Of a DNA stretch of 64,000 nt, positions 50,839 through 60,691 are shown piece after piece (within the stretch, counting starts at the first letter, position 1; the number at the start of each line of letters is the position of its first letter). Under the pieces are notes generated by a model. The model saw only the letters and a program-made list of their open reading frames with translations, was not told where the DNA came from and did not search any database. This stretch comes from Phycisphaerae bacterium (GTDB lineage: Bacteria; Planctomycetota; Phycisphaerae; Phycisphaerales; Phycisphaeraceae), in NCBI GenBank assembly GCA_030425705.1, contig JAUHZU010000001.1, positions 434,001 through 498,000 on the forward strand, in the 5' to 3' direction. Made by a program: the position numbers and the translations under genes.

Positions 50839-51858
50839 TTACCACCGGTTTTCAAGCGGGTTCTGTGGTGACACGAAGAGGATCAGCAGGGCCAGCCCGG
50901 CCAGCAGCACGCCCCAGCCGATCAGCGCGTGGCGGACCGCGATCTTCGCCCGGTCCTGCTCGGCCCAACTGTTGGGCCGGATCCCCTGCAGCAGGAACAT
51001 GCCTACCGCCGCGAGGTTGACGCAGACCACGTTGGTCGTCACGAGGATCGCTGCGGCGTATGCGGCGTCGTAATCGCCCGCGCCGATGAGCAGGCCGACC
51101 GCGACCAGCGGCGGGACCAGCGCGACCGCGACCATCACGCCGATGAGCGACGCCGACACCCCGGTCGTCACGGCCAGCGCGCCGGCCATGCCCGCGGCGA
51201 CCGCGACCAGCAGGTCCGACAGCCGGACCTCCGAACGCGTAGCGATCTCGTGCACCCCGGGGTCGAACGGCACGAGCAGCCCGATCGCCAGCGATAGCGC
51301 TAAACCGGTGGCCAACCCGATCGCCGCTGTACGGATCGAGCGCCAGATCATCGCCAGGTCGCCGACGGTTGTCCCAAGCCCCAACGACATGCAGGGCAAC
51401 AGCAGCGGCGCGATGACCATCGCGGCAATCACCAACGCGACCGAGTCGCGGATCATCCCCACCGCCGCGACGAGGCAGGAGATCAGCACCTGCGCCAGGT
51501 ACACCGCGCTGATGTGGCTGCCCGGCTCCAGGTCGTCCAGCAGCTCGTCCCGGCTGATCCGACCACGGGCGATCTTCTTCTCCTCGCCGTTGGGCTTGGG
51601 ATCGGTTTCTGTCTGCCGCGGCAGCCGGCCCGCGATGTCGTAGATCAAGAGCTGGAACCGCTCGCACCTGCCAAACGTCTCTTCGAGCGCGTCGATCGTG
51701 TGCTCGGTGAGCTTCTCGTCCAGCACCAGACTCGCGAGCATCAGCCCGTCGTCCCGCTCGCGCAGGTAGATGTCGTTCGCCTCGGCGTCGCCCAGCGCCT
51801 GCTCGATCTGATCGATCGAGATCTCCTCGCACATCAGGTCCAGACGGCGGAACGGCAT
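50839..51858 (-). CDS. DUF389 (TIGR00341-type) membrane protein
   Basis: A 339-residue inner-membrane protein. A soluble N-terminal domain of about 115 residues is followed by the conserved start ISAVYLAQVLISCLVAAVGMIRDSVALVIAAMVIAPLLLPCMSLGLG. More helices follow, with AVTTGVSASLIGVMVAVALVPPLVAVGLLIGAGDY and NLAAVGMFLLQGIRP. Pattern and length fit the family. The function is unknown, possibly transport. Confidence 0.9.
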   Translation of the reverse strand: MPFRRLDLMCEEISIDQIEQALGDAEANDIYLRERDDGLMLASLVLDEKLTEHTIDALEETFGRCERFQLLIYDIAGRLPRQTETDPKPNGEEKKIARGRISRDELLDDLEPGSHISAVYLAQVLISCLVAAVGMIRDSVALVIAAMVIAPLLLPCMSLGLGTTVGDLAMIWRSIRTAAIGLATGLALSLAIGLLVPFDPGVHEIATRSEVRLSDLLVAVAAGMAGALAVTTGVSASLIGVMVAVALVPPLVAVGLLIGAGDYDAAYAAAILVTTNVVCVNLAAVGMFLLQGIRPNSWAEQDRAKIAVRHALIGWGVLLAGLALLILFVSPQNPLENRW

Positions 51859-51899
51859 GCCGCAAAGGGTAACCGGCGGATGACGTTATGTCCCACCCT

Positions 51900-52808
51900 C
51901 TACTCGGGGACGGTCTCGGCAGCGACACGACCCGCCTCGCCCGAGGCCAGCCGGCGGACCGCAGCCGCGATCTCCCCGGGGTGGCTGAGGTGGATGTTGT
52001 GGCCGGTCCGGGGCAGCGACACGACACACACCTCCGCGGCGTTGACCAGCCGCTGCTGCAGGTACGCGACCGTCGTGTCGTGCGGGCACACCGCGTCCCA
52101 CTCGCCGTGGATGATGACCACCGGACAGGTCACGCGGTCCAGCATCGGCTCCATCGCGCGGTTCTCATCGGTCAGGTCGAGCAGCTCCCGGTTGCTGACT
52201 TCCCAGGGCTCGGGCACGACCAGCGCGATGAAATCGATCGACCGACGGAACCACTGCGCGTCCTTCATGTACGCATCACAGGCGCCCGCGACGAGCACGA
52301 CCCCCGCGACCTGGTCCGCGTAGTCCACCGCGGCACGCAATACGACCGGTCCGCCGAACGAGTGACCCACCAGCACCGGGCGCATGCCGTCGATCGGCCG
52401 GAGGAACGGTTCGAGCGCAGCGGCCTGTGTTGCAAGCGATGTGTGCCGCCCCGGCGTCGAGTTGCCGTAGCCCAGCCGGTCGATCACGACTACCTCGCCG
52501 GGCAACTCGTCGCGTTGGCCCGCGAGGAGCCGGTCCCAGCTCGACGCGTCTGCGGGCGCGCCGTGCACGAGCACCACGCTGCCGGGCAGCCCGGTCTCCC
52601 GGTCCGAGGTCAGGTAGGCGACGGTATGGCCGTTGCTCAGGGTGGCGGTCTGGTCGGTCGGCGAGGTCGCGCACGATACGAGCAGGAAGACACAGCTATA
52701 AACGAGCCCCACGAACGCACCGCTGTAGCCGGCCGACTTTCGCTTGTGCCCCCAGACCCAGCGCAGGGCACGCGCCGCCCACCTGAACATCGCGCGGAGT
52801 ATCTGCAT
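51900..52808 (-). CDS. Alpha/beta hydrolase, membrane-anchored
   Basis: A 302-residue hydrolase with an N-terminal helix (YSGAFVGLVYSCVFLLVSC) that may be an anchor or lipoprotein-like signal. It has the oxyanion block VLVHGAPADASSW, the nucleophile elbow LVGHSFGGPV, the acid region HGEWDAVCP and the catalytic His in RTGHNIHLSHPGEI. The full triad is visible. The substrate is unknown. Confidence 0.88.
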   Translation of the reverse strand: MQILRAMFRWAARALRWVWGHKRKSAGYSGAFVGLVYSCVFLLVSCATSPTDQTATLSNGHTVAYLTSDRETGLPGSVVLVHGAPADASSWDRLLAGQRDELPGEVVVIDRLGYGNSTPGRHTSLATQAAALEPFLRPIDGMRPVLVGHSFGGPVVLRAAVDYADQVAGVVLVAGACDAYMKDAQWFRRSIDFIALVVPEPWEVSNRELLDLTDENRAMEPMLDRVTCPVVIIHGEWDAVCPHDTTVAYLQQRLVNAAEVCVVSLPRTGHNIHLSHPGEIAAAVRRLASGEAGRVAAETVPE

Positions 52809-52876
52809 GGCGACACTGTACCAGCCGCGGCTGGCCTAAGGCCGGGAGTCCTGGGTCGTGATGCACGGGCGTGGGA

Positions 52877-55003
52877 TCACGATGTCAACGCGGCGGTGAC
52901 CTGGTACGTGATCAGCGACGCGGTGTACGCCAGCGCGGTCATGTAGGCGAACTGGAGGATCGCCCACTTCCAGCTCCCGGTCTCGCGCCGGGTCACCGCC
53001 TGGGTGGGCAGGCACTGCATCGCCAAGACGAAGAAGACCAGCAAGCTCAGCGCCGTCGCCAAATCGAAGAGCGGCGAGCCGTCGGGCCGCTGCATGCCGC
53101 GCATCATGGCGACGAGCGAGGCCTCGTCCTCGGCCGCGTCTTCGCCGATCCCGCCGACGATCGCCAGCGTCGAGACCACGACCTCCCGCGCCGCGAACGA
53201 CGCGACCACCCCGATGTCGATCCGCCAGTCAAAGCCCAGCGGCGCAAAGACCGGCTCGATCAGCTTGCCGGCCCGCCCGGCGATCGAGTACTCCGACGCG
53301 TAACGGGCGTGCAGGTTGTCCTGCGCGGCGGTGGCCTCTTCGAGCGCCGCCGTTTTCGTTTCAAGCAGTGCCTCGTCCGCGCCTTCGCCCATCGCTTCGA
53401 GTTCCGCCTCGAGCGTTTCGGCCTGCTCGGCGTACTCGACAAAGGCCGTTTGGTCCGCGGCCGACGCGATGTTTGGCAGCCGGTCTTCCGGTGCCTGCGG
53501 GAACGTCAGCAGCACCCACAGGACGATCGAGATCGCGAGGATCACCGTGCCCGCCTGCTTGAGGAACACCAGCGCCCGGTCCCACACTGTCAAGAGTGCG
53601 ACGCGCAGCGACGGCCAGCGGTAGGGCGGCAGCTCGATGACCAGCTCCTGCGGCTTGCCCTTGAGGATCGTCTTGCCGAACACAAACGAAGCCGCCATCG
53701 CCGCGACGATGCCCAGCGCGTACGCGCCGTAGAACACGACCCCGCCCATCAGCGCGTTGTCGGCGAAGAGCAGCGCGATGATCATCGCATACACCGGCAG
53801 CCGGGCCGAGCACGTCATCAGCGGCAGGACGAGGATCGTGATCAGCCGGTCACGCCGGGTCTCGATGGTCTTGGTCGACATGATCGCGGGGATCGCGCAC
53901 GCGTGGGCCGAGAGCATCGGGATAAACGCCTTGCCCGGGAGCCCGACCTTGTGCATGATCCGGTCGGCGACGACGGCCGCGCGGGCGAGGTAGCCGGTGT
54001 CCTCCAGCAGCGTGAGGATCAGGAACAGCAGGCAGATCTGCGGCAGGAAGATCACGACCCCGCCGACCCCACCGATCAGCCCGTCGACAATGAAGCTGCT
54101 GACCAGCCCCTCGGGCAGGACCGAGGCGACCGCCTCCCCCAGCGCCCCGAACCCCGCGTCGATCCAGTCCATCGGGTACCCGGCCAGCTTGAAGAGCGTG
54201 ATAAACAGCCCGGCCATGAGCAGCGAGAAGAACACCAGCCCCAGCAGCGGGTGGGTCAGCGCCTTGTCGACCGCCTCGGTCTTCGGGCCCAGCTCCGTGC
54301 CCTGGTCGGTGCCGGCCGCGGCCGTGCCGACGCCGCAGGCCCAGGTGTGGCGGTTGGTGTGCGGGCAGGTGCTGCACGCCGTGCACGCGATGCGGTCGGT
54401 CATCCCCGCGGCCTGCGCGGCGGCGTGTCGGCCGACCTCCGGCTGGTCGACCATCTCCGCGACCGCGCCCGACAGCGCGGCCATGCCTTCGCCGGTCCGC
54501 CCGCTGACGGGCACGATGACCGCGTCCAGCTCCTTGCCCAGCGTGTCCAGGCAGATCGTCAACCCCTGGGCCTTGGCCTGGTCCATCATCGTCAGCGCGA
54601 CGACCATGGGGATACCCATCTCCCGCACCTCGCTGGCAAGGTACAGGTGCCGCGCCAGGCACGTCGCGTCGACCACGACGACCGCCGCGTCCGGCCGCTG
54701 CACGCCCGGCAGCCCGCCGTGCAGCGCCTGGGCCGCGAGCAGTTCTTCGCTCTGCGCGTGCTGGGTGCTGTAGAGCCCGGGCAGGTCGAGGATGTCGATC
54801 ACCGCGCCCTCGACGACGAGCTTGCCGGTCCGGCACTCGAGCGTCGTGCCAGGGAAGTTGCTGGTCTTCGCGCGGAGCCCGGTGAGGCGGTTGAAGAGGG
54901 TGGTCTTGCCGCAGTTGGGGTTGCCGACGAGCGCGACGCGCATCGGCCGATCGCCGGGCGGGGTGCGCTTGGGCTGCTGGACGGGGAGGGAGATCGTGGA
55001 CAT
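52877..55003 (-). CDS. feoB: Ferrous iron transport protein B
   Basis: Main Fe(II) importer of the inner membrane. The 708-residue protein has an N-terminal G domain with G1 GNPNCGKTT (27-35), G2/G3 TSNFPGTTLE and DLPGLYS, then the helical core with GxG-type repeats (IGGVGGVVIFLPQICLLFLILTLLEDTGYLARAA; SAHACAIPAIMSTKTIETRRDRLITILVLPLMTCSARLPVY). The C-terminus has a further gate repeat. A Cys-rich stretch (CTACSTCPHTNRHTWAC) lies before the membrane core. Forms an operon with feoA, 13 bases upstream. Confidence 0.95.
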   Translation of the reverse strand: MSTISLPVQQPKRTPPGDRPMRVALVGNPNCGKTTLFNRLTGLRAKTSNFPGTTLECRTGKLVVEGAVIDILDLPGLYSTQHAQSEELLAAQALHGGLPGVQRPDAAVVVVDATCLARHLYLASEVREMGIPMVVALTMMDQAKAQGLTICLDTLGKELDAVIVPVSGRTGEGMAALSGAVAEMVDQPEVGRHAAAQAAGMTDRIACTACSTCPHTNRHTWACGVGTAAAGTDQGTELGPKTEAVDKALTHPLLGLVFFSLLMAGLFITLFKLAGYPMDWIDAGFGALGEAVASVLPEGLVSSFIVDGLIGGVGGVVIFLPQICLLFLILTLLEDTGYLARAAVVADRIMHKVGLPGKAFIPMLSAHACAIPAIMSTKTIETRRDRLITILVLPLMTCSARLPVYAMIIALLFADNALMGGVVFYGAYALGIVAAMAASFVFGKTILKGKPQELVIELPPYRWPSLRVALLTVWDRALVFLKQAGTVILAISIVLWVLLTFPQAPEDRLPNIASAADQTAFVEYAEQAETLEAELEAMGEGADEALLETKTAALEEATAAQDNLHARYASEYSIAGRAGKLIEPVFAPLGFDWRIDIGVVASFAAREVVVSTLAIVGGIGEDAAEDEASLVAMMRGMQRPDGSPLFDLATALSLLVFFVLAMQCLPTQAVTRRETGSWKWAILQFAYMTALAYTASLITYQVTAALTS

Positions 55004-55016
55004 GGCGGGGCTCGGC

Positions 55017-55358
55017 TCAGCCGGGGGTCGGGGTGACGTACACGTGCTCAGCGACGGTCGCGGACAGGCCGATGCGCGTCCCGCCGCAGGTCACGACCAG
55101 CCGGCTTCCCTGCCGGAGCACACGGACCGCCCGGCCCGGGTGCATGCCCATGGTCTTCAGCCGGATCATCATCGCGTGGTCGGTCTCGTCCATGCGGACG
55201 ATCACCCCGGTCGCATCGGCGGGCAGCTTGTGCAGCCCGATCTCGCCGACCGGCGCGGCCGTGCCGGCCGCATCGCCTGCCGCATCGCCGGCGACACCCG
55301 CCGGTGATGTGCCGTCGGGCGAGACGCTGGGCGGGGGCGTGGGGTCGGGGCTGGCCAT
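55017..55358 (-). CDS. feoA: FeoA-domain protein
   Basis: A 113-residue cytoplasmic SH3-like partner of FeoB. The first 35 residues are Pro/Ala/Gly-rich and unusual. The FeoA domain follows, with MDETDHAMMIRLKTMGMHPGRAVRVLRQGSRLVVTCGGTRIGLSATVAEHVYV. First gene of the feoA-feoB pair. Confidence 0.9.
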   Translation of the reverse strand: MASPDPTPPPSVSPDGTSPAGVAGDAAGDAAGTAAPVGEIGLHKLPADATGVIVRMDETDHAMMIRLKTMGMHPGRAVRVLRQGSRLVVTCGGTRIGLSATVAEHVYVTPTPG

Positions 55359-55486
55359 CCCGGCAGTATATCGTTCTTGAGATTCAGTTGCAGTATTGAG
55401 ACGTTTCTTTTGTCAATCCGGGCCGGGAGAGGCCGCTTGGGGCCATGAATCGATCCACGCCACCCCCTGGGCAGGGCCTAGCTATG

Positions 55487-55521
55487 AAAAACGACGCGCA
55501 TCGGCCTGCCGATGCGCGTCG
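55487..55521 (-). terminator. Rho-independent terminator of the 55549 gene
   Basis: Perfect 13-bp stem at 55492-55504 and 55509-55521 (CGACGCGCATCGG) with a 4-base loop. On the minus strand it is followed by TTTTTCATAG. It lies 28 bases past the stop of the Gly-rich lipoprotein gene. Confidence 0.8.
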
Positions 55522-55548
55522 CGGGTTCTTCGCTTGTTGGGCCGCCGA

Positions 55549-56238
55549 TCAGTCGGCGATGTACCACTTGCCGTCGATCCGCACGAAACTGACGCGGTTC
55601 TCCTCGTCGCTGGTCTGGCCGGCCGCGGTGACCCGGGCCGAGGCCGTGTCGCCGTCCACCTGCAGGTCGGTGAGCGAGGTCGCCCCCGCCGCCGCGTCGC
55701 CGAAGGTGTCGGTGATGCCCTGCGACATGTCCGGCAGCAGCGTCATCATGTCCCCGATGAACGCCGTGCGGTTGTCCAGCCCGTCCGCCAGCGCTTCGGC
55801 TTGGGTCTGCATCTGCGGGCCCATCGCGGGCAGGTCCGCCTCCGCGATACCGTGCTTCTCCAGCACCGGCAGGCAGTCTTCCTTGCTGACCATCGGGTTC
55901 ATGTCCGCCGTCGCCGCCATCTGGATCATGCCCGCCGCCATCTCGCGCTGCGTGTCCGGCGTGTAGGCGCTCGCGATCGCGCCGTAGTCCTCCTGACGCG
56001 CCGCATCCAGGATCGACGCGAACAAGGCCTCCGGCGAGCCGTGGTCGATCGACACCGACCCGCCCGTGCCGCCGCCGCCGCCCGAACCGCCGCCCCCGCC
56101 CGACGCCGAGCCCCCGCCCCCGCCGGAGCCCGACCCGCCGCCGCCGCTGCTCCCGCCGCAGCCGGTGAACAGCGCCACCGCCACCGCAAACCCCGCGACG
56201 AGGACGAAGTGCCAAAATCCTTTCGGTTGTGTCTTCAT
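55549..56238 (-). CDS. Gly-rich-linker lipoprotein
   Basis: A 229-residue lipoprotein: FWHFVLVAGFAVAVALFTGC is the signal and lipobox. About 45 residues of Gly/Ser repeats follow, then a domain starting SIDHGSPEALFASILDAARQEDYGAIASAYTPDTQREMAAG and ending LQVDGDTASARVTAAGQTSDEENRVSFVRIDGKWYIAD. The end resembles DUF4878/NTF2-like lipoproteins, a tentative match. The ATG at 56238 begins the signal peptide. A strong terminator follows. Confidence 0.75.
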   Translation of the reverse strand: MKTQPKGFWHFVLVAGFAVAVALFTGCGGSSGGGGSGSGGGGGSASGGGGGSGGGGGTGGSVSIDHGSPEALFASILDAARQEDYGAIASAYTPDTQREMAAGMIQMAATADMNPMVSKEDCLPVLEKHGIAEADLPAMGPQMQTQAEALADGLDNRTAFIGDMMTLLPDMSQGITDTFGDAAAGATSLTDLQVDGDTASARVTAAGQTSDEENRVSFVRIDGKWYIAD

Positions 56239-56573
56239 GATCCGGCTCCTGAGAAGTGAGATCGCCTGAACCGACAGCCCGAGCGGGCCATCCCCCCCAC
56301 AGCATAACGCATCCCACCCCCTAGGCCGACACCGAGCCCGCGCAGCGCCAAGCCTCCAATCCCCCCCCGCGTAGGGTGGGTGGAGCGAGTCCCGAGCGAT
56401 ACCCACCACCTCCGTCGCGCACCACACCCTTGGTCGAGTATGAGGGTCGGGTTAGCATGCACCCATGATTCCAAACGGGGCCCGGGCCCGGTCCCGGCGA
56501 GAGAAACAGACTCGGGGTCTGTCGAACCCCTCAACTCTGCGGTCGGACCGGTCTGTCTGAAAGGGAGTATCAG
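56239..56573. other. 335-base gap with a repeat copy
   Basis: Divergent promoter region of the two lipoprotein genes. Contains the GGTGGGTATCG repeat, inverted, at 56375-56407 and a ribosome site GAAAGGGAG just before 56574. Nothing else recognised. Confidence 0.6.
56375..56407 (-). repeat. GGTGGGTATCGCTCG repeat, copy 3
   Basis: Reads GGTGGGTGGAGCGAGTCCCG then AGCGATACCCACC on the plus strand, the inverted form of the copies at 8634 and 10501 (one base shorter). Confidence 0.85.
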
Positions 56574-57062
56574 ATGAGTACACGACTTTACATGCTGGGC
56601 CTGAGTCTGCTGCTGCTCTGTCCCTTGCTGGTGATCACGGGTTGCAACGGGCCGTCCGGATCGACCGCGTCGCCGTCACCCCAACAGCCTTACAGAGTGA
56701 CGTTCCCTGAAAAAGAAGGTGAACTTGTTGATCTGGTCCTGGTCACAGATAAGTTTGTTAACGACAAACAGGATGGAACGGCATATCTTTACGTGATTCG
56801 AATCGTTATCTGTGTCCATGAAAATGATCGATCACGACTCGAAGGGATCATTGAGGGATCGATTGGTCGGATCCGACAAGACTTTGTTCAGTTCTTTCGC
56901 GAGGCAAGTCCCAACGAACTTCATCACCCTGAACGCCCTGCAGTCAAGCAAGCGGCACTTGAAATCTGTAATAGCCGATTCGGCACCCCGACCCATGGCG
57001 GCTCTTTTGTCGAAGAAGTAGTGATTAGCGAATGGAGTCGTGTCTCGTTAGGCGATTCCTAG
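56574..57062 (+). CDS. Lipoprotein, possibly FliL-like
   Basis: A 162-residue lipoprotein: LGLSLLLLCPLLVITGC is the signal and lipobox. The mature part has YLYVIRIVICVHEND, a helix GSIGRIRQDFVQFFREASPNEL, AVKQAALEICNSRFG and the end VEEVVISEWSRV. This strand-helix-strand order resembles the C-terminal domain of FliL, but with weak identity. AAGGGAG lies 10 bases before the ATG. Composition from about 56690 is less GC-rich than neighbours. Function unknown. Confidence 0.65.
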   Translation: MSTRLYMLGLSLLLLCPLLVITGCNGPSGSTASPSPQQPYRVTFPEKEGELVDLVLVTDKFVNDKQDGTAYLYVIRIVICVHENDRSRLEGIIEGSIGRIRQDFVQFFREASPNELHHPERPAVKQAALEICNSRFGTPTHGGSFVEEVVISEWSRVSLGDS

Positions 57063-57099
57063 TATGACAGTGCATGAGCCCCGCCGCATCCTTCCACCC

Positions 57100-57232
57100 C
57101 TATGCCGCATCCAACCGCCGCGCCTCCGGCACCACCTCCGAGACGATCTCCAACGCCTCCTCCCGCTCGCTCGGTCGGCCGATCGCGGCGTGCGTCGGCC
57201 CGCCCGCGATCAATCGGCGGGGCGCCGTGGTT
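57100..57232 (-). pseudogene. Possible gene-end fragment of the LDAA family
   Basis: The minus strand carries an open stretch ending RRLIAGGPTH...EIVSEVVPEARRLDAA-stop (TAG at 57100-57102). It resembles the ends at 32004 (GRLIEN...EEVIDEPKRLDAKRLDAA) and 33414. Similarity is weaker than between those two and no start or upstream domain is present. Confidence 0.35.
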
Positions 57233-57249
57233 GTGGGGTAGACAGGGGC

Positions 57250-59484
57250 TTAGTGGGTGAGCACGGCGTTGAACGTCTTGCTCGGGCGCATCGCGGTTTC
57301 GGCTTTGTCGTTGTCCGGGAGGTAGTAGCCGCCGAGGTCGGCGGGGTGGCCTTGCGTGGCGTTGATCTCGGCGAGGATCGTTTCCTCCTGCGCGGCGAGT
57401 TGCTCGGCGAGGGGGGCGAAGGCCTGCTGCAACGCGGGGTCCGCGTCCTGGGCGGCGAGGGCCTGGGCCCAGTAGAGGGCGAGGTAGAAGTGGCTGCCGC
57501 GGTTGTCGAGCTCGCCGGCGTTGCGGAGGGGGGACTTGTTCTCGTTGAGGAAGCGGGTGGTTGCGGTGTTCAGCGCCTCGGCGACGGTGCGCGCCTTGGC
57601 GTTGCCGGTCTTCTCGGCGAGGTCTTCGAGGGACACGGCCAGGGCGAGGAACTCGCCCAGCGAGTCCCAGCGGAGGTGGGACTCTTGGACAAACTGCTGG
57701 ACGTGCTTGGGCGCGCTGCCGCCCGCGCCGGTTTCGAACAGGCCGCCGCCGGCGAGGAGGGGGACGATGGAGAGCATCTTGGCGGAGGTGCCCAGCTCGA
57801 GGATGGGGAAGAGGTCGGTGAGGTAGTCGCGCAGGACGTTGCCGGTGACGGAGATGGTGTCCTGGCCTTGCTTGCAGCGTTCGAGGGCGTGCTGGGTGGC
57901 GTCGACGGGGGGCATGATCTGGATGTCGAGGCCTTGGCCCCCGGAAGTGTGGTCTTTGAGGTAGGTGTTGACCTTGGCGATGAGCTGTGCGTCGTGGGCG
58001 CGTTGCTCGTCGAGCCAGAAGATGGCGGGGGTGTTGCTGAGGCGGGCGCGGGTGACGGCGAGCTTGACCCAGTCGCGGATGGCGATGTCCTTGGTCTGGC
58101 ACATGCGCCAGAGGTCGCCGGCCTGGACGGGGTGTTCGAAGATGGTGCCCCCGGACGTGTTGTCGATAACGACGACTTTGCCGTCGGCGGGGATCTCGAA
58201 GGTCTTGTCGTGGCTGCCGTATTCCTCGGCCTTTTTGGCCATGAGCCCGACGTTGGCGACCGAGCCCATGGTGGCGGGGTCGAAGGCGCCGTGGGTGCGG
58301 CAGAAGTCGATGGTGGCCTGGTAGACGCCGGCGTAGCAGCGGTCGGGGATGACGGCCTTGGTGTCGCGTTGCTTGCCGTCGGGCCCCCACATCTGTCCGG
58401 ACGCGCGGATCATGGCGGGCATGGAGGCGTCGATGATGATGTCGGACGGGACGTGGAGGTTGGTGATGCCCTTGTCCGAGTCGACCATGGCGAGGGCGGG
58501 GCGGTTGTCGTAGACCGCCTGGATATCCGCCTCGATCGCGGCGCGTTGGTCGTCGGGGAGGGTGGCGATCTTGCTGACGACGTCGCCGAAGCCGTTGTTG
58601 GGGTTGACGCCGAGCTGCTCGAAGGCCTGGGCGTGGTTCTCGAAGAGGGTGTCGAAGAACACGCAGACACAGTGGCCGAAGATGATCGGGTCGGAGACCT
58701 TCATCATGGTGGCCTTCATGTGGAGTGAGAAGAGGACGCCTTGTGCTTTGGCGTCATCGATCTGCTCGGCGAGGAAGGCGCGGAGCTTGGCGGCGCTCAT
58801 CGTCGCGGCGTCTATGACTTCGCCTTCGAGGAGGGCGAGGTTTTCTTTGAGCACGGTCGTGGTGCCGTCGTCGGCGACGAGCTGGATCGTGGCGGTGGTG
58901 CCGGCGGCGCAGGTGTGGGACTGTTCGCTGCCGAAGAAGTCGCCGTCGGTCATGGAGGCGACGTGGGAGTTGGAGTCTTTGGACCAGGCCCCCATGCTGT
59001 GGGGGTGGGTTTTGGCGTAGGCCTTGACGGGCCCGGCGACGCGGCGGTCGGAGTTGCCCTCGCGGAGGACGGGGTTGACCGCGGAGCCGAGGACCTTGGC
59101 GTAGGCGGCTTGGGTGGCCTGTTCTTCCGGGGTCTTCGGCTCGGCCGGGTAGTCCGGGACGTCGAAGCCCTTCTGCTGGAGCTCCTTGATCGCCGCGTTG
59201 AGCTGCGGGACCGAGGCGGAGATGTTGGGGAGCTTGATGATGTTGGCGCCGGGTGTCTTGGCGAGTTCGCCGAGCTGGGTCAGGGCGTCCTCGCGTTGCT
59301 GGTCGGGCGTCAGCCGGTCGGGGAACTGGGCGAGGATGCGGCCGGCGAGGGAGATGTCCTTGACCTCGACGGCGATGCCGGCCGGCTGGACGAAGGCCTG
59401 GATGATCGGCAGGAGGGAGAAGGTCGCCAGGGCGGGGGCTTCGTCGGTCAGCGTGTAGGTGATCTTCGCGGTCGCTTCGGGCAT
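57250..59484 (-). CDS. icd: NADP-dependent isocitrate dehydrogenase, monomeric type
   Basis: Oxidative decarboxylation of isocitrate to 2-oxoglutarate in the TCA cycle, producing NADPH. The 744-residue length matches the monomeric (IDH-II) class, unlike the 420-residue dimeric type. Blocks seen include [59 protein letters not shown]-like [59 protein letters not shown] and the end [16 protein letters not shown]. The ATG at 59484 was chosen; an upstream ATG adds eight residues. Monocistronic. Confidence 0.94.
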   Translation of the reverse strand: MPEATAKITYTLTDEAPALATFSLLPIIQAFVQPAGIAVEVKDISLAGRILAQFPDRLTPDQQREDALTQLGELAKTPGANIIKLPNISASVPQLNAAIKELQQKGFDVPDYPAEPKTPEEQATQAAYAKVLGSAVNPVLREGNSDRRVAGPVKAYAKTHPHSMGAWSKDSNSHVASMTDGDFFGSEQSHTCAAGTTATIQLVADDGTTTVLKENLALLEGEVIDAATMSAAKLRAFLAEQIDDAKAQGVLFSLHMKATMMKVSDPIIFGHCVCVFFDTLFENHAQAFEQLGVNPNNGFGDVVSKIATLPDDQRAAIEADIQAVYDNRPALAMVDSDKGITNLHVPSDIIIDASMPAMIRASGQMWGPDGKQRDTKAVIPDRCYAGVYQATIDFCRTHGAFDPATMGSVANVGLMAKKAEEYGSHDKTFEIPADGKVVVIDNTSGGTIFEHPVQAGDLWRMCQTKDIAIRDWVKLAVTRARLSNTPAIFWLDEQRAHDAQLIAKVNTYLKDHTSGGQGLDIQIMPPVDATQHALERCKQGQDTISVTGNVLRDYLTDLFPILELGTSAKMLSIVPLLAGGGLFETGAGGSAPKHVQQFVQESHLRWDSLGEFLALAVSLEDLAEKTGNAKARTVAEALNTATTRFLNENKSPLRNAGELDNRGSHFYLALYWAQALAAQDADPALQQAFAPLAEQLAAQEETILAEINATQGHPADLGGYYLPDNDKAETAMRPSKTFNAVLTH

Positions 59485-59626
59485 GGTTCGCTCTGGGGTA
59501 GGGGGCATCGGGGGGAGCCCGGCATTATCACCGATTCGCTGGGGCCAACAACCCGACGGGGCGGGATTGGGGGTTATACTGGTGCCCGCGACCCGTCTCT
59601 AACTCCTGTCAAGGCAAGGACCTCCC

Positions 59627-60577
59627 ATGAGGCACCGATTCACGCGTCTCGCATTGATCCTGAGCTGCTCGGCGGTGGGGGCGTACCCGATCGCGGCGCA
59701 GGACACCCAGCCGGCGGTGGCGCAGGCCGAGCTGTATGACCTGGATACCGGCCGCGACCTGGTCGCGGGCGACGGCTACCGCTGGTCTTACAACGAGTAC
59801 GAACGCACCACCCTCTCCTGGGGCGAGGGCGACGAGGCCACGGTCGAGTCCGACACCTACCTGCGCTTCGGCATCACCGCGAACTCGCTGGTGACCGAGT
59901 CGGATGAAGAGCACGGCGTGATCGCGGTGCGGCACATCATCGAGCGGCTCTACCTGATGGACGACGACCTGCTGCCGCCCGGTACCGTGCTCGTGGCGAC
60001 GCTGGACGCGGACGAAGACAAGACGGTCTACACCGTCGGCGACGACCGCATCCGCAACGAGACCCTGCTCTACGTGCTCAACCGTGTGGCCCGGCTTGAC
60101 CGCTCGGACAAGGACTACGTCACGCACTTCCGCGTCCCCGAGGAGCCCCAGCCGGTCGGCACGCGTTGGGAGGTCGATGGACCGGGGTTTTTCCGGGATG
60201 CCTTCGAGACCGAGGCGGAGCTGGACCCCACGATGGCGTCGGGCGAGGTCCACTTCGCGCGGGTCGAGGACCTGTTCGGCTCGCCGGGGCTGGTGATGGA
60301 GGTCGCGATGCTGTTCGAGGGCGTCATCGATGAACTCGCGCCGGAGGAACCCGATGTCGAACTGCGGGCGAGCACGGTGCGCTTCGAGGCGACGATGATC
60401 GGCCCGCAGTCGGACGACGGCATCGGGCTCCGGGTCGAGCTGAACCGCCGGACCGAACAGACCTGGTTCGACGCGGATGCCGAGCGGGAAGGGCACTACA
60501 CCTTCTACACCGAGGTGAGCATGGGGCAGCGTGAGCTAACCGAGTCCGAGCAGGTGCTGCTGGGGTTCAGGGAGTAA
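59627..60577 (+). CDS. Secreted hypothetical protein
   Basis: A 316-residue protein with a signal peptide (RLALILSCSAVGAYPIAAQ). The mature part is beta-rich and acidic, with GDGYRWSYNEYERTTLSWGEGDEATVESDTYLRF, TRWEVDGPGFFRDAF and LRASTVRFEATMIGPQSDDGIGLRVELNR. I do not recognise the family, possibly a DUF6263-like beta-barrel. AAGGA lies 7 bases before the ATG. A terminator follows at 60641-60666. Confidence 0.7.
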   Translation: MRHRFTRLALILSCSAVGAYPIAAQDTQPAVAQAELYDLDTGRDLVAGDGYRWSYNEYERTTLSWGEGDEATVESDTYLRFGITANSLVTESDEEHGVIAVRHIIERLYLMDDDLLPPGTVLVATLDADEDKTVYTVGDDRIRNETLLYVLNRVARLDRSDKDYVTHFRVPEEPQPVGTRWEVDGPGFFRDAFETEAELDPTMASGEVHFARVEDLFGSPGLVMEVAMLFEGVIDELAPEEPDVELRASTVRFEATMIGPQSDDGIGLRVELNRRTEQTWFDADAEREGHYTFYTEVSMGQRELTESEQVLLGFRE

Positions 60578-60635
60578 GTGACATTGGCCGAGGACCGGCT
60601 CGGCGTCCGGTTTGATGTAGGACCGGCTACGAAGC

Positions 60636-60670
60636 AAAAAACAGGCCCTCCGTGAGGAGGGCCTGTCGTT
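60636..60670. terminator. Bidirectional Rho-independent terminator
   Basis: Perfect 11-bp stem ACAGGCCCTCC/GGAGGGCCTGT (60641-60651, 60656-60666) with a GTGA loop. It is preceded by CAAAAA and followed by CGTTTTC, so it can end both the plus-strand gene at 60577 and the minus-strand gene at 60692. Confidence 0.9.
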
Positions 60671-60691
60671 TTCAGTTTCTTGGAGGTGGTC

